A DNA stretch of 46,916 bases from Kytococcus schroeteri (GCF_042433515.1 NZ_JBHLVH010000015.1:1-46916); one strand, 5' to 3'. Positions 16,740 through 25,487 are shown, counted from the first letter of the stretch. Notes: generated by a model from the sequence alone, not told the origin. Numbers and translations are program-made.

Positions 16740-18076
16740 AGCTGCTTGAGGTAGTTCTGGACCTCGTAGGGCGTCACCTGCGCCCGGTAGGCCTTCCACT
16801 CCTCACGCTTGTTGCGCAGGAAGAAGTCGAAGACGTGCTCGCCGAGCGTCTCGGCCACGAGCTCCGACTGCTCCATCGCCGAGATGGCCTCGCTGAGCGA
16901 GCCCGGCAGCGGCTCGATCCCCAGCGCACGCCGCTCCCGGTCGGTGAGGCCCCACACGTCGTCCTCGGCCTCGGTGGGCAGCTCGTACTCCTCCTCGATG
17001 CCCTTGAGACCGGCGGCCAGGACCACGGCGTAGGCGAGGTAGGGGTTGCAGGCCGAGTCCAGCGAGCGCAGCTCCACCCGGCTCGACTGGCCCTTGGTGG
17101 GCTTGTACATGGGGATGCGCACCATGGCGCTGCGGTTGTTGTGGCCCCAGCACACGTGGGCCGGCGCCTCTCCCCCGCCCCAGAGCCGCTTGTAGGAGTT
17201 GACCCACTGGTTGGTGACCGCGCTGATCTCGCGGGCGTGGTGCAGCAGGCCGGCCACGAAGCGCCGCCCGGTGATGGACAGCTGGTACTCCGCTCCTGGC
17301 TCGTGGAAGGCGTTGCGGTCGCCCTCGAAGAGCGAGAGGTGGGTGTGCATGCCGCTGCCCGGGTGACCGGCCAGGGGCTTGGGCATGAACGAGGCCACCG
17401 CCCCCTGGGCCAGGGCCACCTCCCGCACCACCGTGCGGAAGGTCATGATGTTGTCCGCCGTCGACAGGGCGTCGGCGTAGCGCAGGTCGATCTCGTTCTG
17501 GCCGGGCGCGCCCTCGTGGTGGGAGAACTCCACCGGGATGCCCATGCTCTCGAGCATGTCGATGGCGGCGCGGCGGAAGTCGTGGCCGTCACCCTGGGCG
17601 AGGTGGTCGAAGTAGCCCGCGTCGTCGAGGGGCACCGGGTGGCCACCGGCGTCGAGCTCCCGCTCGAAGAGGAAGAACTCGATCTCCGGGTGGGTGTAGA
17701 AGGTGAAGCCCATGTCGTCGGCCCGTTGGAGGGCCCGGCGCAGGACGTGGCGCGAGTCCGCCGGGCTCGGGGTGCCGTCCGGCAGGGTGATGTCGCAGAA
17801 CATCCGGCCGATGCCGGGCTCCTGGCTGTCCTTCCAGGACACCACCTGGAAGGTGGAGGCGTCCGGCATGGCCAGGGTGTCGGCCTCGTAGACGCGCGCG
17901 AAGCCCTCGATGGCGCTGCCGTCGAACCCGATGCCCTCGGTGAAGGCGTTCTCGAGCTCGGCCGGGGCCACGCCGACGGACTTCAGGCGGCCCAGCACGT
18001 CGGTGAACCAGAGGCGCATGAAGCGGATGTCCCGCTCCTCGATGGTGCGGAGGACGAACTCCTGCTGACGATCCAT
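16736..18076 (-). CDS. glnA2: Type I glutamine synthetase, GlnA2-like
   Basis: ATP-dependent ligation of ammonia to glutamate by family; 446 aa, the length of actinobacterial GlnA2. Motifs: GFDGSAIEGF (beta-grasp), the metal and glutamate region HPEIEFFLFE, KPLAGHPGSGMHTHLSLF, and NRSAMVRIP. The NLYDLPPEE adenylylation-site motif is absent; the region reads YELPTEAEDDVWGL. This points to the GlnA2 branch, whose members may act as glutamylpolyamine synthetases or auxiliary GS. I used ATG at 18076 (MDRQQEFVLRT, as in homologues), not an in-frame TTG 12 nt upstream. First gene of glnA2-glnE. Confidence 0.9.
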   Translation of the reverse strand: MDRQQEFVLRTIEERDIRFMRLWFTDVLGRLKSVGVAPAELENAFTEGIGFDGSAIEGFARVYEADTLAMPDASTFQVVSWKDSQEPGIGRMFCDITLPDGTPSPADSRHVLRRALQRADDMGFTFYTHPEIEFFLFERELDAGGHPVPLDDAGYFDHLAQGDGHDFRRAAIDMLESMGIPVEFSHHEGAPGQNEIDLRYADALSTADNIMTFRTVVREVALAQGAVASFMPKPLAGHPGSGMHTHLSLFEGDRNAFHEPGAEYQLSITGRRFVAGLLHHAREISAVTNQWVNSYKRLWGGGEAPAHVCWGHNNRSAMVRIPMYKPTKGQSSRVELRSLDSACNPYLAYAVVLAAGLKGIEEEYELPTEAEDDVWGLTDRERRALGIEPLPGSLSEAISAMEQSELVAETLGEHVFDFFLRNKREEWKAYRAQVTPYEVQNYLKQL

Positions 18077-18112
18077 GCGTCCATCCAACCACCGGGCAGC
18101 CCCTCACACCGA

Positions 18113-18141
18113 AGGGCCCCGCAGCACTGCCGCGGGGCCCT
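18113..18141 (-). terminator. Terminator of the M6 protease gene
   Basis: A perfect 10-bp stem, AGGGCCCCGC (18113-18122) and GCGGGGCCCT (18132-18141), with a 9-nt loop. On the minus strand it is followed by TTC. It lies 43 bp after the stop of the protease. Confidence 0.65.
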
Positions 18142-18183
18142 CCGGAGGCGCGGCCGGTCACGGGTGCGACCGTCCGGCCGTCA

Positions 18184-21100
18184 TCACCTCACCCAACCGG
18201 TCAGGAGCTCGTTGAGCTGGTCCTCGACGGTCTGCGCCACGGCGGCGGTGCCACCGATGATCGCCACGTCCTGCGGGGACACGGCGTCCAGCGCCGCCTT
18301 CGACAGAGCCGGCAGGCGGTCGAGGCGGGTCAGCACCAGCGGCAGGTGCTGCACACCCGCGTAGGCGCCACCGGTCAGTGCGTCGGGAAAGTCGGCGCCG
18401 CTGGCGACCAGGGCCCGGTTCGGGTCCTTGTCGAACTGTGCGGCCACGGCCGCCGAGGTGCCGTAGCGGTCGGAACCGGCCAGGCGCTCGGTACCGCCCA
18501 GCTCGGCGTACACGGCATCGGACACCGCGGCCGGGCCACCCAGCACCACGACCCTCTTCGGGTTGAGCGCGGCCACGGCCTCCTTGGTCACGGCGTCGGC
18601 CTTGTCCGGGCGGGTCAGGAGGACGGGGGCGTCCTGGGCACCGGCCAGCGCACCACCGGTCAGCGCGTCGGCGAAGGCCCGGTCCTCACCGGAGGCCACG
18701 TAGAGCGTGTCCACGTTGTTGCCGAACATCGTCGCCACGTTGGCGCTCGTCTCGTAGCGGTCCGTGCCGGCCACGCGGGCGACGTCCAGGCCCTCGGCCT
18801 CGAGCTCGCCGGCGACCTTGGCGGAGACCGCGGCCTCACCACCGAGGATGACGACCTTGGACGCGCCGAGGTCCTCGATGGCCTTCAGGGTGTCGGCCGG
18901 GATCCGGTCGGTGCGCGTGAGCAGCACCGGGGCGTCCTGGCCGTCCTGCGCGGGCAGGGAGCGCGGCGCGACCCCGTTGGCGGCAGCCGGGGCACCGGAC
19001 AGGGCGTCGGCGAAGCCCGTGCCCGAGGCCAGGTAGACGGTGTCGGCGGCATCGAACTGACGGGCCACCTCGGCGGCCGTGGCGTAGCGGTCCTTGCCGG
19101 CCCAGCGGTCGACCGTGGCGTCCGGCGTGGCCGTCTGGCACTGGTCGGCGGCGCCGAAGCAGACCTGCATGGTGTCGCCCTCGGTGCCGATGACCTCGGC
19201 ACGCACCTTGGAACCCGGCAGCTTCACCGAGTTCTGCGGGTTGGCCGACGAGTAGTAGGCGTTGGCGCCGGAGTCGAAGAACACCGGCACACCCGGGCGC
19301 GACGGGATGGTGGTGGCCTGGCCGTCGTGGTGCAGGGTCACCGCGTCGGTGCGCTCCAGGCCGAAGGTGGCGTCGAAGGACTGCGTCTTCTGGCGCATCA
19401 GGCCGCCGCCGTTCCACGCCAGCGGCTGCGGGTTGGCGTCCACCGGCAGGGCCTGGCCGCCGCCCGGGTGCTCACCGGTGTTGTTGTCCAGGTAGGCGTC
19501 GTTGGAGTACCAGACGAGCATGCCGTTCTGGTAGGGGTAGCGCTCCACCCAGTTGGGACGGGCCTCGCCGAAGCCGAAGTTGTACGGGCCGGTGCGCAGG
19601 GTGTCGTCGTAGGAGCCGTACTGGCGGTTCTCCATGAGGAAGGCGTGCTCCGCATCGCGGGTGACCGTGCCGTCGATGACGGTGAAGCCCTTGAGCTCCC
19701 ACGTGCTGGCACCCTCGGCACCGTCCACCTCGGCCACCCCGTCGACGGTGGTGGTCACGTTGTCGAGGAACGCACCGTTCTCGTTGAGGCCACCGTCGTT
19801 CTGGGCGCGGAAGCGGACGTCGATCTGCTTGCCGGCGTAGGAGGACAGGTCGTAGTTCAGGTCCACCCAGCCGTCGGAGAAACCGGTCTGCTCGTCGAGC
19901 TTTGTCCAGGTGGCGCCACCGTCGGTGGAGACCTCGAAGTACAGGTAGTCGTAGTCCTGCTCGATGAAGGCCTCGAGCTTGGCCGAGACGCTGGCCGACT
20001 TCGCCCCCGAGAGGTCCAGGTGCTTGGTCATGGACGAGTTGAGGTTGTCCTCGGCGCCACCCCAGAACTCCTTCGAGCCCTCGAAGGGGGTGTTGTACTC
20101 CTCGGTGATCTTCTGCGTGGGCAGCGGCACCACCACGGCCTGCGGGTTCTTGGTGGAGGCGAAGGCCGGGCCCAGGGTCTTGGTGACGTTCTCGCCCGGC
20201 TTCACGACCTGGTAGTCGAGCCAGCCCAGCTGCAGCTTCTCCTTGGGGCCCATGAAGCCCGCGGAGTCGCCGATGGCCTTGCCGTCGTTCAGCCAGGACC
20301 CGGCCGACATGAGCGACCAGTAGGCCACACCGTTGTCGCCGCCGCTGGTGTCGTAGTAGTCGGGCAGGCCGAGGTCGTGGGAGAACTCGTGCACGAACAC
20401 GCCCACGCCACCGTTCTCCGGCTCGGTGGTGTAGTCACCGATCCACAGGCCGGTGTCACCGATCGGCACACCACCAGCGAGGTTGCCCTCCGGGCCCTTC
20501 TTGCCCGCGTCGGTCGGGAAGGCGTACCAGCGGTGGGCCCAGATGGCGTCCTCGCCCTGGGCACCGCCACCGGCGGACTCGTCCTCGCCGGCGTGGACGG
20601 CCTGGAAGTGGTCGATGTAGCCGTCGGGCTCGTTGAAGTCGCCGTCACCGTCGTAGTCGTAGCGGTCCCACTTGTCGAACTCCGCCAGCTCGGCGGCGAT
20701 CTGCTCGGAGGTCTTGCCCTGGGCCACCTGCGCGTCGTACCAGGCCTGGGCGGAGTCGCGGATATAGCTCCAGTAGCCCTCGGCCTCCACCATCGGGTCG
20801 TCGCTGTTGGCGCCGTACCGCGCCTCGTTGTAGGGCAGCTTCACCCAGTCGTAGACCTTCGCGTCCACGTCGAAACGGCCCGAGGACTGCTTGCGGAAGA
20901 AGTCGCGGAAGGAGTTCTCCTCGCCCAGCATGAGCTCCTCGTAGTACGAGGTGTTGAAGTCCTTGCGCCAGACGGTGGAGTTGTCCTGGGAGCGGTCCGG
21001 CTCGGGGATCTGGTTGTGCAGCGGGCCGGGAGTGCCGCCCTTGGCCGGGTCGGTCTTGTCACCGAACTCCGTGAGGAAGGTGAGGACGTTCTCCTGACGC

Positions 21101-21387
21101 TCCACGTCGTACTGCACGTACTGGGCGTCCTTGCCCGTGCCCAGCTGGATGGAACGGCTGCCGTTGCGGGTGACCACCTTGGCCTCGCCGCGCATGAGCT
21201 GGTTGACGGCCTTCTTCTGCAGGGCGCGCTGCTTGTCGCCCAGCGGGTGGGAGAAGTCGTCCTGACGGTGCTCCTGCGAGCGGGCGTCGTCCTGGGACGG
21301 GACGGCGGAGACCTGCGCGAAGGGGACGGTCGCGGTGGCGAAGGCCACCAGAGCGGCGCCCGAGAGACGCGTGGTGCGTGCGAACAC
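18184..21387 (-). CDS. Secreted M6 (immune inhibitor A-like) metalloprotease with three CWB2 repeats
   Basis: A 1067-aa extracellular zinc protease. It has a signal peptide 1-28 (basic start, hydrophobic core, AQVSA then VP) and a pro/N region to about 110. The M6 catalytic domain carries HEFSHDLGLPD at 333-343 (HExxHxxGxxD), a Met-turn-like SLMSAG nearby, and a calcium-loop-like DYDGDGDFNEPDG at 244-256. A beta-rich domain follows (about 440-560). Three cell-wall-binding type 2 repeats close the protein, each opening with GxDRYxTxxxVA (about 760, 870 and 968). By family it would degrade proteins at the cell surface, held non-covalently to wall polymers. The GTG start has a strong GGAGGAACA. 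Upstream lie a palindrome and a run of nine G. Confidence 0.93.
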   Translation of the reverse strand: MFARTTRLSGAALVAFATATVPFAQVSAVPSQDDARSQEHRQDDFSHPLGDKQRALQKKAVNQLMRGEAKVVTRNGSRSIQLGTGKDAQYVQYDVERQENVLTFLTEFGDKTDPAKGGTPGPLHNQIPEPDRSQDNSTVWRKDFNTSYYEELMLGEENSFRDFFRKQSSGRFDVDAKVYDWVKLPYNEARYGANSDDPMVEAEGYWSYIRDSAQAWYDAQVAQGKTSEQIAAELAEFDKWDRYDYDGDGDFNEPDGYIDHFQAVHAGEDESAGGGAQGEDAIWAHRWYAFPTDAGKKGPEGNLAGGVPIGDTGLWIGDYTTEPENGGVGVFVHEFSHDLGLPDYYDTSGGDNGVAYWSLMSAGSWLNDGKAIGDSAGFMGPKEKLQLGWLDYQVVKPGENVTKTLGPAFASTKNPQAVVVPLPTQKITEEYNTPFEGSKEFWGGAEDNLNSSMTKHLDLSGAKSASVSAKLEAFIEQDYDYLYFEVSTDGGATWTKLDEQTGFSDGWVDLNYDLSSYAGKQIDVRFRAQNDGGLNENGAFLDNVTTTVDGVAEVDGAEGASTWELKGFTVIDGTVTRDAEHAFLMENRQYGSYDDTLRTGPYNFGFGEARPNWVERYPYQNGMLVWYSNDAYLDNNTGEHPGGGQALPVDANPQPLAWNGGGLMRQKTQSFDATFGLERTDAVTLHHDGQATTIPSRPGVPVFFDSGANAYYSSANPQNSVKLPGSKVRAEVIGTEGDTMQVCFGAADQCQTATPDATVDRWAGKDRYATAAEVARQFDAADTVYLASGTGFADALSGAPAAANGVAPRSLPAQDGQDAPVLLTRTDRIPADTLKAIEDLGASKVVILGGEAAVSAKVAGELEAEGLDVARVAGTDRYETSANVATMFGNNVDTLYVASGEDRAFADALTGGALAGAQDAPVLLTRPDKADAVTKEAVAALNPKRVVVLGGPAAVSDAVYAELGGTERLAGSDRYGTSAAVAAQFDKDPNRALVASGADFPDALTGGAYAGVQHLPLVLTRLDRLPALSKAALDAVSPQDVAIIGGTAAVAQTVEDQLNELLTGWVR

Positions 21388-21410
21388 TGTTCCTCCAGAG
21401 GGGTGTGCAT

Positions 21411-21435
21411 GTGGTGAGGGTCACCACCCCCCCCC
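21411..21435. promoter_or_regulatory. Palindrome plus C9/G9 tract upstream of the M6 protease
   Basis: GTGGTGA (21411-21417), GGG, TCACCAC (21421-21427) is a perfect inverted repeat. Nine consecutive C (21427-21435, G on the coding strand) abut it. Both lie 24-48 bp before the start codon. It may be an operator or mRNA hairpin; no function can be shown from sequence. Confidence 0.4.
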
Positions 21436-21518
21436 TGATCGTGCGCGCCAACGGCCCGGAAGTCATCCCCAGGGTGGTCACGATTCGGACACGATCTGCC
21501 ACGCGGGACGGAGCCCCG

Positions 21519-22910
21519 TCAGCCGCAGCGCTCCACCACCAGGTGCACGTACGCCCGGGCGCACCGCACGAGGGCCTCCTTGTCGACCCACTCGTCCACC
21601 GAGTGCGCTTGGCGGATGTCCCCCGGCCCGTACTGGAGGGTCGGGATGCCGGCCGCGGCGTACTGCCGCAGGTCCGAGCCGTAGGGCACGCCGATGCGGT
21701 CGGGCCGCTCGTACCCGGCGCGCTCCACGGCATCGGCCACCTGAGCGCCGAGCTCGTGGCCGCTGGGCATCTCACCGGGGGCGAACACCCCACCGGGCCA
21801 GGTCACCCGGGCCGGGTGCTCGGCGAGGAAGTCGTCGGCGGCACAGGCCTCGGCCACGCACTGCTCGAAGGCGGCCCGGGCCTCCTGCGGGGTCTCGTCG
21901 GTGCGGACACCGAATCGACCCTCCACCACGAGGTCGTCGAGCACGGTGGAGGCCCACTCCCCTCCCCGGACGATGCCGATGCTCAGGGGCCACGGGTCGT
22001 CGACGGTGTCGAAGGGGACGGGGCGATCCTCGCGACGCTGCTCCTGCAGGCGCTCGAGCGCATCGACCACGGTGCGCAGGCCCAGCAGCGCGTTGTGGCC
22101 CTCACGTGCCATGGCGCCGTGCGCGGCCCGGCCGGAGAGCCGGAGGCTGAAGGTCAGCGACCCGGCGTTGGCGGTGACGAGGTGACCGGCGGTGGGCTCG
22201 GCGATGACGCACGCCTCCCCGGTGTGCCCGCGACGCAGGGTGGCGAACGCCCCGGAGCCGCCGTCCTCCTCACCGCTCACGAGGTGCACGGCGAGCGCCC
22301 GGCGGAAGGGGAAGCCGACCGACTGCAGCGCGCGCACGGCTGCGAGGACCGCCGCCACCCCGCCCTTCATGTCGGTGACGCCGCGGCCGCGAAACCACAC
22401 GCCGTGCTCGTCCTCGCCGCGGACCAGGGTCCACGGGTCGTGCTCGGACCAGAGCTCAGCGTCGGTGGCGGGCACCACGTCGGTGTGGCCGCACAGGATG
22501 AGGGCAGGGTCCCCCTCGGCGGGGCCGAAGCGGCCGACCACGCCGCGCAGGTCCGTGCGCTCGACCTCCTGGCCGGGCCAGTCCTCCAGGCGGGCGAGGT
22601 CGGCGACGGACTCGTCCCACTCGTCGACGCTGCCCCCCATGCGCCGCAGGGTCTCGGCGCCCCAGCGCTGCACGCGGACCTCCTCGGGGGATCCGCCGGT
22701 GCTGGGGATGGAGACCAGGGCCGAGAGGTCAGCCACGAGGCGCAGGTCGTCGAGCGCGTCGGTGGCCCTCTCGGCCCAGCGGGCGGCCTCGGCCCCGAGT
22801 TCACCGGCCTCGCCCGAGGTGGGCAGGGCGTCGGTCCACGGGTACTCCGGCCCGCTGGGCAGCGGACCGGTGTGCTCCTGGGTGCGGGTGCGCTCGGGGT
22901 CGGGCAGCAC
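21519..22910 (-). CDS. M20-family metallopeptidase (DapE/ArgE-like)
   Basis: Zinc-dependent amidohydrolase or dipeptidase, 463 aa. Metal ligands are visible: His142 in LCGHTDVVPA, Asp180 in RGVTDMKGG, Glu214-Glu215 in SGEEDGGSGA, the EPTAGH segment after them, and a C-terminal QAHSVDEWV. A dimerisation (lid) domain lies between about residues 250 and 360. Family members cleave succinyl- or acetyl-diamino acids or dipeptides; the sequence does not choose among them. The GTG start is 2 nt after the stop of the small upstream gene (TGATCGTG) and has no separate Shine-Dalgarno, so coupled translation is likely. The first 40 residues look unconserved. Confidence 0.88.
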   Translation of the reverse strand: MLPDPERTRTQEHTGPLPSGPEYPWTDALPTSGEAGELGAEAARWAERATDALDDLRLVADLSALVSIPSTGGSPEEVRVQRWGAETLRRMGGSVDEWDESVADLARLEDWPGQEVERTDLRGVVGRFGPAEGDPALILCGHTDVVPATDAELWSEHDPWTLVRGEDEHGVWFRGRGVTDMKGGVAAVLAAVRALQSVGFPFRRALAVHLVSGEEDGGSGAFATLRRGHTGEACVIAEPTAGHLVTANAGSLTFSLRLSGRAAHGAMAREGHNALLGLRTVVDALERLQEQRREDRPVPFDTVDDPWPLSIGIVRGGEWASTVLDDLVVEGRFGVRTDETPQEARAAFEQCVAEACAADDFLAEHPARVTWPGGVFAPGEMPSGHELGAQVADAVERAGYERPDRIGVPYGSDLRQYAAAGIPTLQYGPGDIRQAHSVDEWVDKEALVRCARAYVHLVVERCG

Positions 22911-22912
22911 GA

Positions 22913-23131
22913 TCAGCCGTTCAGGGGGTTGTTGTCCCAGTTGGCGCCACCGGCCTCGTCGGCCTCGGCGGCGTCCTGGGCGTCCCACTTCTCGGTGTTG
23001 GCCCGGGCGGTGGCCAGCGCGTTGCGGGCCTCCTCCTCGGTGGCGTAGGGGCCCATCACGTCGGCGTTGCGGGAGCGGTTGTCGTCGTCCCGCTCCACCT
23101 GGCCGGTGGTGATGTTGTAATAGAAACTCAT
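22913..23131 (-). CDS. Small conserved SPOR-like protein
   Basis: A 72-aa acidic protein, MSFYYNITTGQVERDDDNRS..., with MGPYATEEEARNALATARAN and a polar tail. I recall similar short proteins in Micrococcales beside map, sometimes labelled SPOR-domain protein; that match is from memory. The GPYxTxEEAxxAL pattern fits a single SPOR-like repeat. No signal peptide is seen, so wall binding is uncertain. The ATG has a clear GGAGG. First gene of a unit with the M20 peptidase, divergent from map. Confidence 0.8.
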   Translation of the reverse strand: MSFYYNITTGQVERDDDNRSRNADVMGPYATEEEARNALATARANTEKWDAQDAAEADEAGGANWDNNPLNG

Positions 23132-23188
23132 CGCTGCCTCCTGGGGGTGTGGGGAACTGCGGTTCACCCCAGCCTATGCAGCCGCGGC

Positions 23189-23392
23189 GTGAATGCCAGC
23201 CCGCCGGGTCGACCTGGTCCCCCGGCGGGCGGCGTCGAGCGGGGGCCGCTGGCGTTCCAGGGGGCCACGTTCTCCTCCGCCTCCCTGCTGTTCCTGCCGA
23301 CGCTCCTGGTGACCACTGCCAGCGGCATCGCGTGGGGTCTGGCCACCCCAGCCGGGCCGCCACGCACCGAGGACCGCACCCCGCTCTCCTAG
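23189..23392 (+). CDS. Possible small membrane protein or remnant upstream of map
   Basis: An open frame from GTG 23189 to TAG 23392 gives 67 aa with one hydrophobic segment (SASLLFLPTLLVTTASGIAWGL) and mostly G/C third positions in its second half. There is no good ribosome binding site, and the first 20 residues are Pro/Gly-rich. Its stop overlaps the map -10 box. It could be a real small protein, a gene remnant, or chance. The antisense side shows nothing better. Confidence 0.25.
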   Translation: MNASPPGRPGPPAGGVERGPLAFQGATFSSASLLFLPTLLVTTASGIAWGLATPAGPPRTEDRTPLS

Positions 23393-23402
23393 ACTGCGCG
23401 CC
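23390..23402 (+). promoter_or_regulatory. Candidate -10 box for leaderless map
   Basis: TAGACT (23390-23395), 7 nt, then the ATG at 23403. No Shine-Dalgarno is present. Confidence 0.5.
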
Positions 23403-24263
23403 ATGCCTGTCGCACCACCCCTGTCCCCCGGCCACGTCTCCCCCCGCCGCGAGGTGCCCGCCTCCATCGCGCGCCCCGAGTACGTGGACAAGCCGGCCCC
23501 GGCCCCGTTCACCGGCTCGGAGGTCAAGGACGCCGAGACCATCGAGCGGATGCGGGTGGCCTGCCGCATCGCCGCCCAGGCCCGTGAGGCCGTGGGCGCG
23601 GCCGTAGCGCCGGGCGTCACCACCGACGAGCTCGACCGCATCGGCCACGAGTTCCTGCTCGACCACGGCGCCTACCCCTCCACGCTCGGCTACCGCGGCT
23701 ACCCCAAGTCGCTGTGCAGTTCGGTCAACGAGGTGATCTGCCACGGCATCCCCGACGACCGGGAGCTGCAGGACGGCGACATCGTCAACATCGACATCAC
23801 CGCCTTCATCGGCGGCGTGCACGGCGACACCAACGCCACTTTCCTGTGCGGGGACGTGGACGAGGAGTCCCGCCTGCTCGTGGAGCGCACGCAGGAGGCG
23901 ACGATGCGGGGCATCCGTGCCGCGAAGCCCGGACGCGAGCTCAACGTCATCGGCCGCGTCATCGAGATGTACGCCAGCCGCTTCGGCTACGGCGTGGTGC
24001 GCGACTACACCGGCCACGGCATCGGCACGCACTTCCACAGCGGGCTCATCGTCCCCCACTACGACGCCGCGCCGTCCTACGCCGACGTCATCCAGCCCGG
24101 CATGACCTTCACCGTGGAGCCCATGCTCAACCTGGGCACCCACGAGTGGTCGATGTGGGCCGACGACTGGACCGTGGTGACCAAGGACCTCTCCCGCTCG
24201 GCGCAGTTCGAGCACACGATCCTCATCACCGAGGACGGGCCGGAGGTGCTGACCACCGCATGA
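23403..24263 (+). CDS. map: Type I methionine aminopeptidase
   Basis: Removes N-terminal methionine from nascent proteins. 286 aa. All five metal ligands are present: Asp131 (NIDITAF), Asp142 (HGDTN), His205 (GHGIGTHFH), Glu239 (TVEPML) and Glu270 (QFEHT). A Pro-rich N-terminal extension of about 40 residues precedes the catalytic core, as in actinobacterial MapB-type enzymes. The start fits a leaderless transcript. Its stop overlaps the ppgK start as ATGA, so the two are coupled. Confidence 0.96.
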   Translation: MPVAPPLSPGHVSPRREVPASIARPEYVDKPAPAPFTGSEVKDAETIERMRVACRIAAQAREAVGAAVAPGVTTDELDRIGHEFLLDHGAYPSTLGYRGYPKSLCSSVNEVICHGIPDDRELQDGDIVNIDITAFIGGVHGDTNATFLCGDVDEESRLLVERTQEATMRGIRAAKPGRELNVIGRVIEMYASRFGYGVVRDYTGHGIGTHFHSGLIVPHYDAAPSYADVIQPGMTFTVEPMLNLGTHEWSMWADDWTVVTKDLSRSAQFEHTILITEDGPEVLTTA

Positions 24264-25033
24264 GCCCCACCACGCACCCCCTGGGCATCGACGTCGGCGG
24301 CACCGGCATCAAGGGTGCCCCGGTGGACCTCGGGGTCGGCGCCTTCGCCGCCGAGCGCCAGCGGGTCGCCACCCCGGAGACCTCCACCCCGCAGGCCGTC
24401 GCCGAGGTGATCGGTGGGATCTGCAGCACCTTCGCCCGGCAGACGAAGGGCCAGCCCGTGGGCGTCACCGTGCCGGCCGTGGTGAGCCGCGGCGTGGTGC
24501 GTACCGCGGCCAACATCGACACCAGCTGGATCGGCACCGACGCCGACGCCCTGTTCTCCGAGGTGCTCGAGCGCGACGTGCACGTGCTCAACGACGCCGA
24601 TGCCGCCGGCCTGGCCGAGGCGCACTACGGCGCCGCCCGGGGCACCAAGGGCCTGGTGCTGGTCACCACCCTGGGCACCGGCATCGGTAGCGCTCTCGTT
24701 GCCGACGGGCGGTTGCTGCCCAACTCCGAGCTGGGCCACCTGGAGGTCGACGGCGTGGAAGCCGAGTCGGTGGCCGCCAACTCCGCCCGCGAGGCCGAGG
24801 ACCTCTCCTGGGAGGAGTGGGCCGAACGCCTGCAGCGCTACTACTCCACGCTGGAGAACCTCCTCTGGCCCGAGCTCATCGTGGTCGGTGGCGGGGTGAG
24901 CAAGAAGGCCGAGAAGTTCCTGCCGCTGCTGCACCTGCGCGCCCCCATCGTGCCCGCGCAGCTGCGCAACGACGCCGGGATCATCGGGGCCGCCCTGGCC
25001 GCGCAGCAGATGCAGGAGTCCGCCCGGCGCTGA
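24260..25033 (+). CDS. ppgK: Polyphosphate glucokinase
   Basis: Phosphorylates glucose to glucose-6-phosphate using polyphosphate or ATP; actinobacterial ROK-like kinase of 257 aa. Motifs: phosphate loop GIDVGGTGIKGAPVD at about 9-23, catalytic region LNDADAAGLAE, adenosine motif TLGTGIGSAL, and NSELGHLEVDG. The start ATG overlaps the map stop, a common actinobacterial pairing. The long frame upstream of this ATG is only a shadow of map. Confidence 0.93.
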   Translation: MSPTTHPLGIDVGGTGIKGAPVDLGVGAFAAERQRVATPETSTPQAVAEVIGGICSTFARQTKGQPVGVTVPAVVSRGVVRTAANIDTSWIGTDADALFSEVLERDVHVLNDADAAGLAEAHYGAARGTKGLVLVTTLGTGIGSALVADGRLLPNSELGHLEVDGVEAESVAANSAREAEDLSWEEWAERLQRYYSTLENLLWPELIVVGGGVSKKAEKFLPLLHLRAPIVPAQLRNDAGIIGAALAAQQMQESARR

Positions 25034-25039
25034 GCCGCG

Positions 25040-25045
25040 TACACT
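25040..25045 (+). promoter_or_regulatory. -10 box of rnpB
   Basis: TACACT lies 9 nt before the predicted 5' end of the RNase P RNA. No good -35 is visible. Confidence 0.45.
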
Positions 25046-25054
25046 TCCGCACTC

Positions 25055-25431
25055 GAGACGAGTCGGCCGGACGGTCGCGTCGGGCTTACGGGCCCGCCGA
25101 GGAAAGTCCGGGCTCCACAGGGAACGGTGGTGGCCAACAGCCACCCGGGGTGACCCGCGGGACAGTGCCACAGAGAACAGACCGCCCGTGCGTGCACGGG
25201 TCAGGGTGAAACGGTGGTGTAAGAGACCACCAGCACGCCGGGTGACCGGCGTGGCTCGGCAAACCCCACCGGGAGCAAGGTCAGACAGCGCGTGATCCAG
25301 GGCGTCCCGTCCGAGCGCGCGGGTGGACCGCTGGAGGTGGCTGGCAACAGTCACCCGAGATGGATGACCGTCCCCCGGGGCCGAGTGATCGGCCCCGGGG
25401 ACAGGACCCGGCTTACAGGCCGACTCGTCTC
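25055..25431 (+). ncRNA. rnpB: RNase P RNA, bacterial class A
   Basis: Catalytic RNA that removes 5' leaders from tRNA precursors. The ends form a perfect 14-bp P1 helix: GAGACGAGTCGGCC (25055-25068) with GGCCGACTCGTCTC (25418-25431). Conserved blocks are present: GAGGAAAGTCCGGGCTCCAC near 25099, an ACAGAGAACAGACCGCC-type segment near 25170, AGGGTGAAACGGTGGTGTAA near 25203, and GACAGGACCCGGCTTACAG before the 3' strand of P1. The length of about 377 nt is normal for high-GC actinobacteria. It begins about 20 bp after ppgK and is convergent with the RNB gene. Confidence 0.96.
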
Positions 25432-25487
25432 CCCTCCCCGCGGTGCAGCGCCGGGCCCCGCGACCGGACCGGGCGCCGCTTGCCCGC

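Noticed and set aside
18346..19100. Repeated sequence in the M6 gene read as a DNA repeat array
   Set aside because: These are diverged CWB2 protein repeats, not a DNA repeat or CRISPR array.
18346..21417. A 1023-aa plus-strand frame opposite the M6 protease
   Set aside because: An antisense shadow. The minus strand encodes a signal peptide, zinc site and CWB2 repeats.
22911..24215. A long N-terminal extension of the M20 frame
   Set aside because: It overlaps the 72-aa gene and map; the catalytic protein is complete from 22910.
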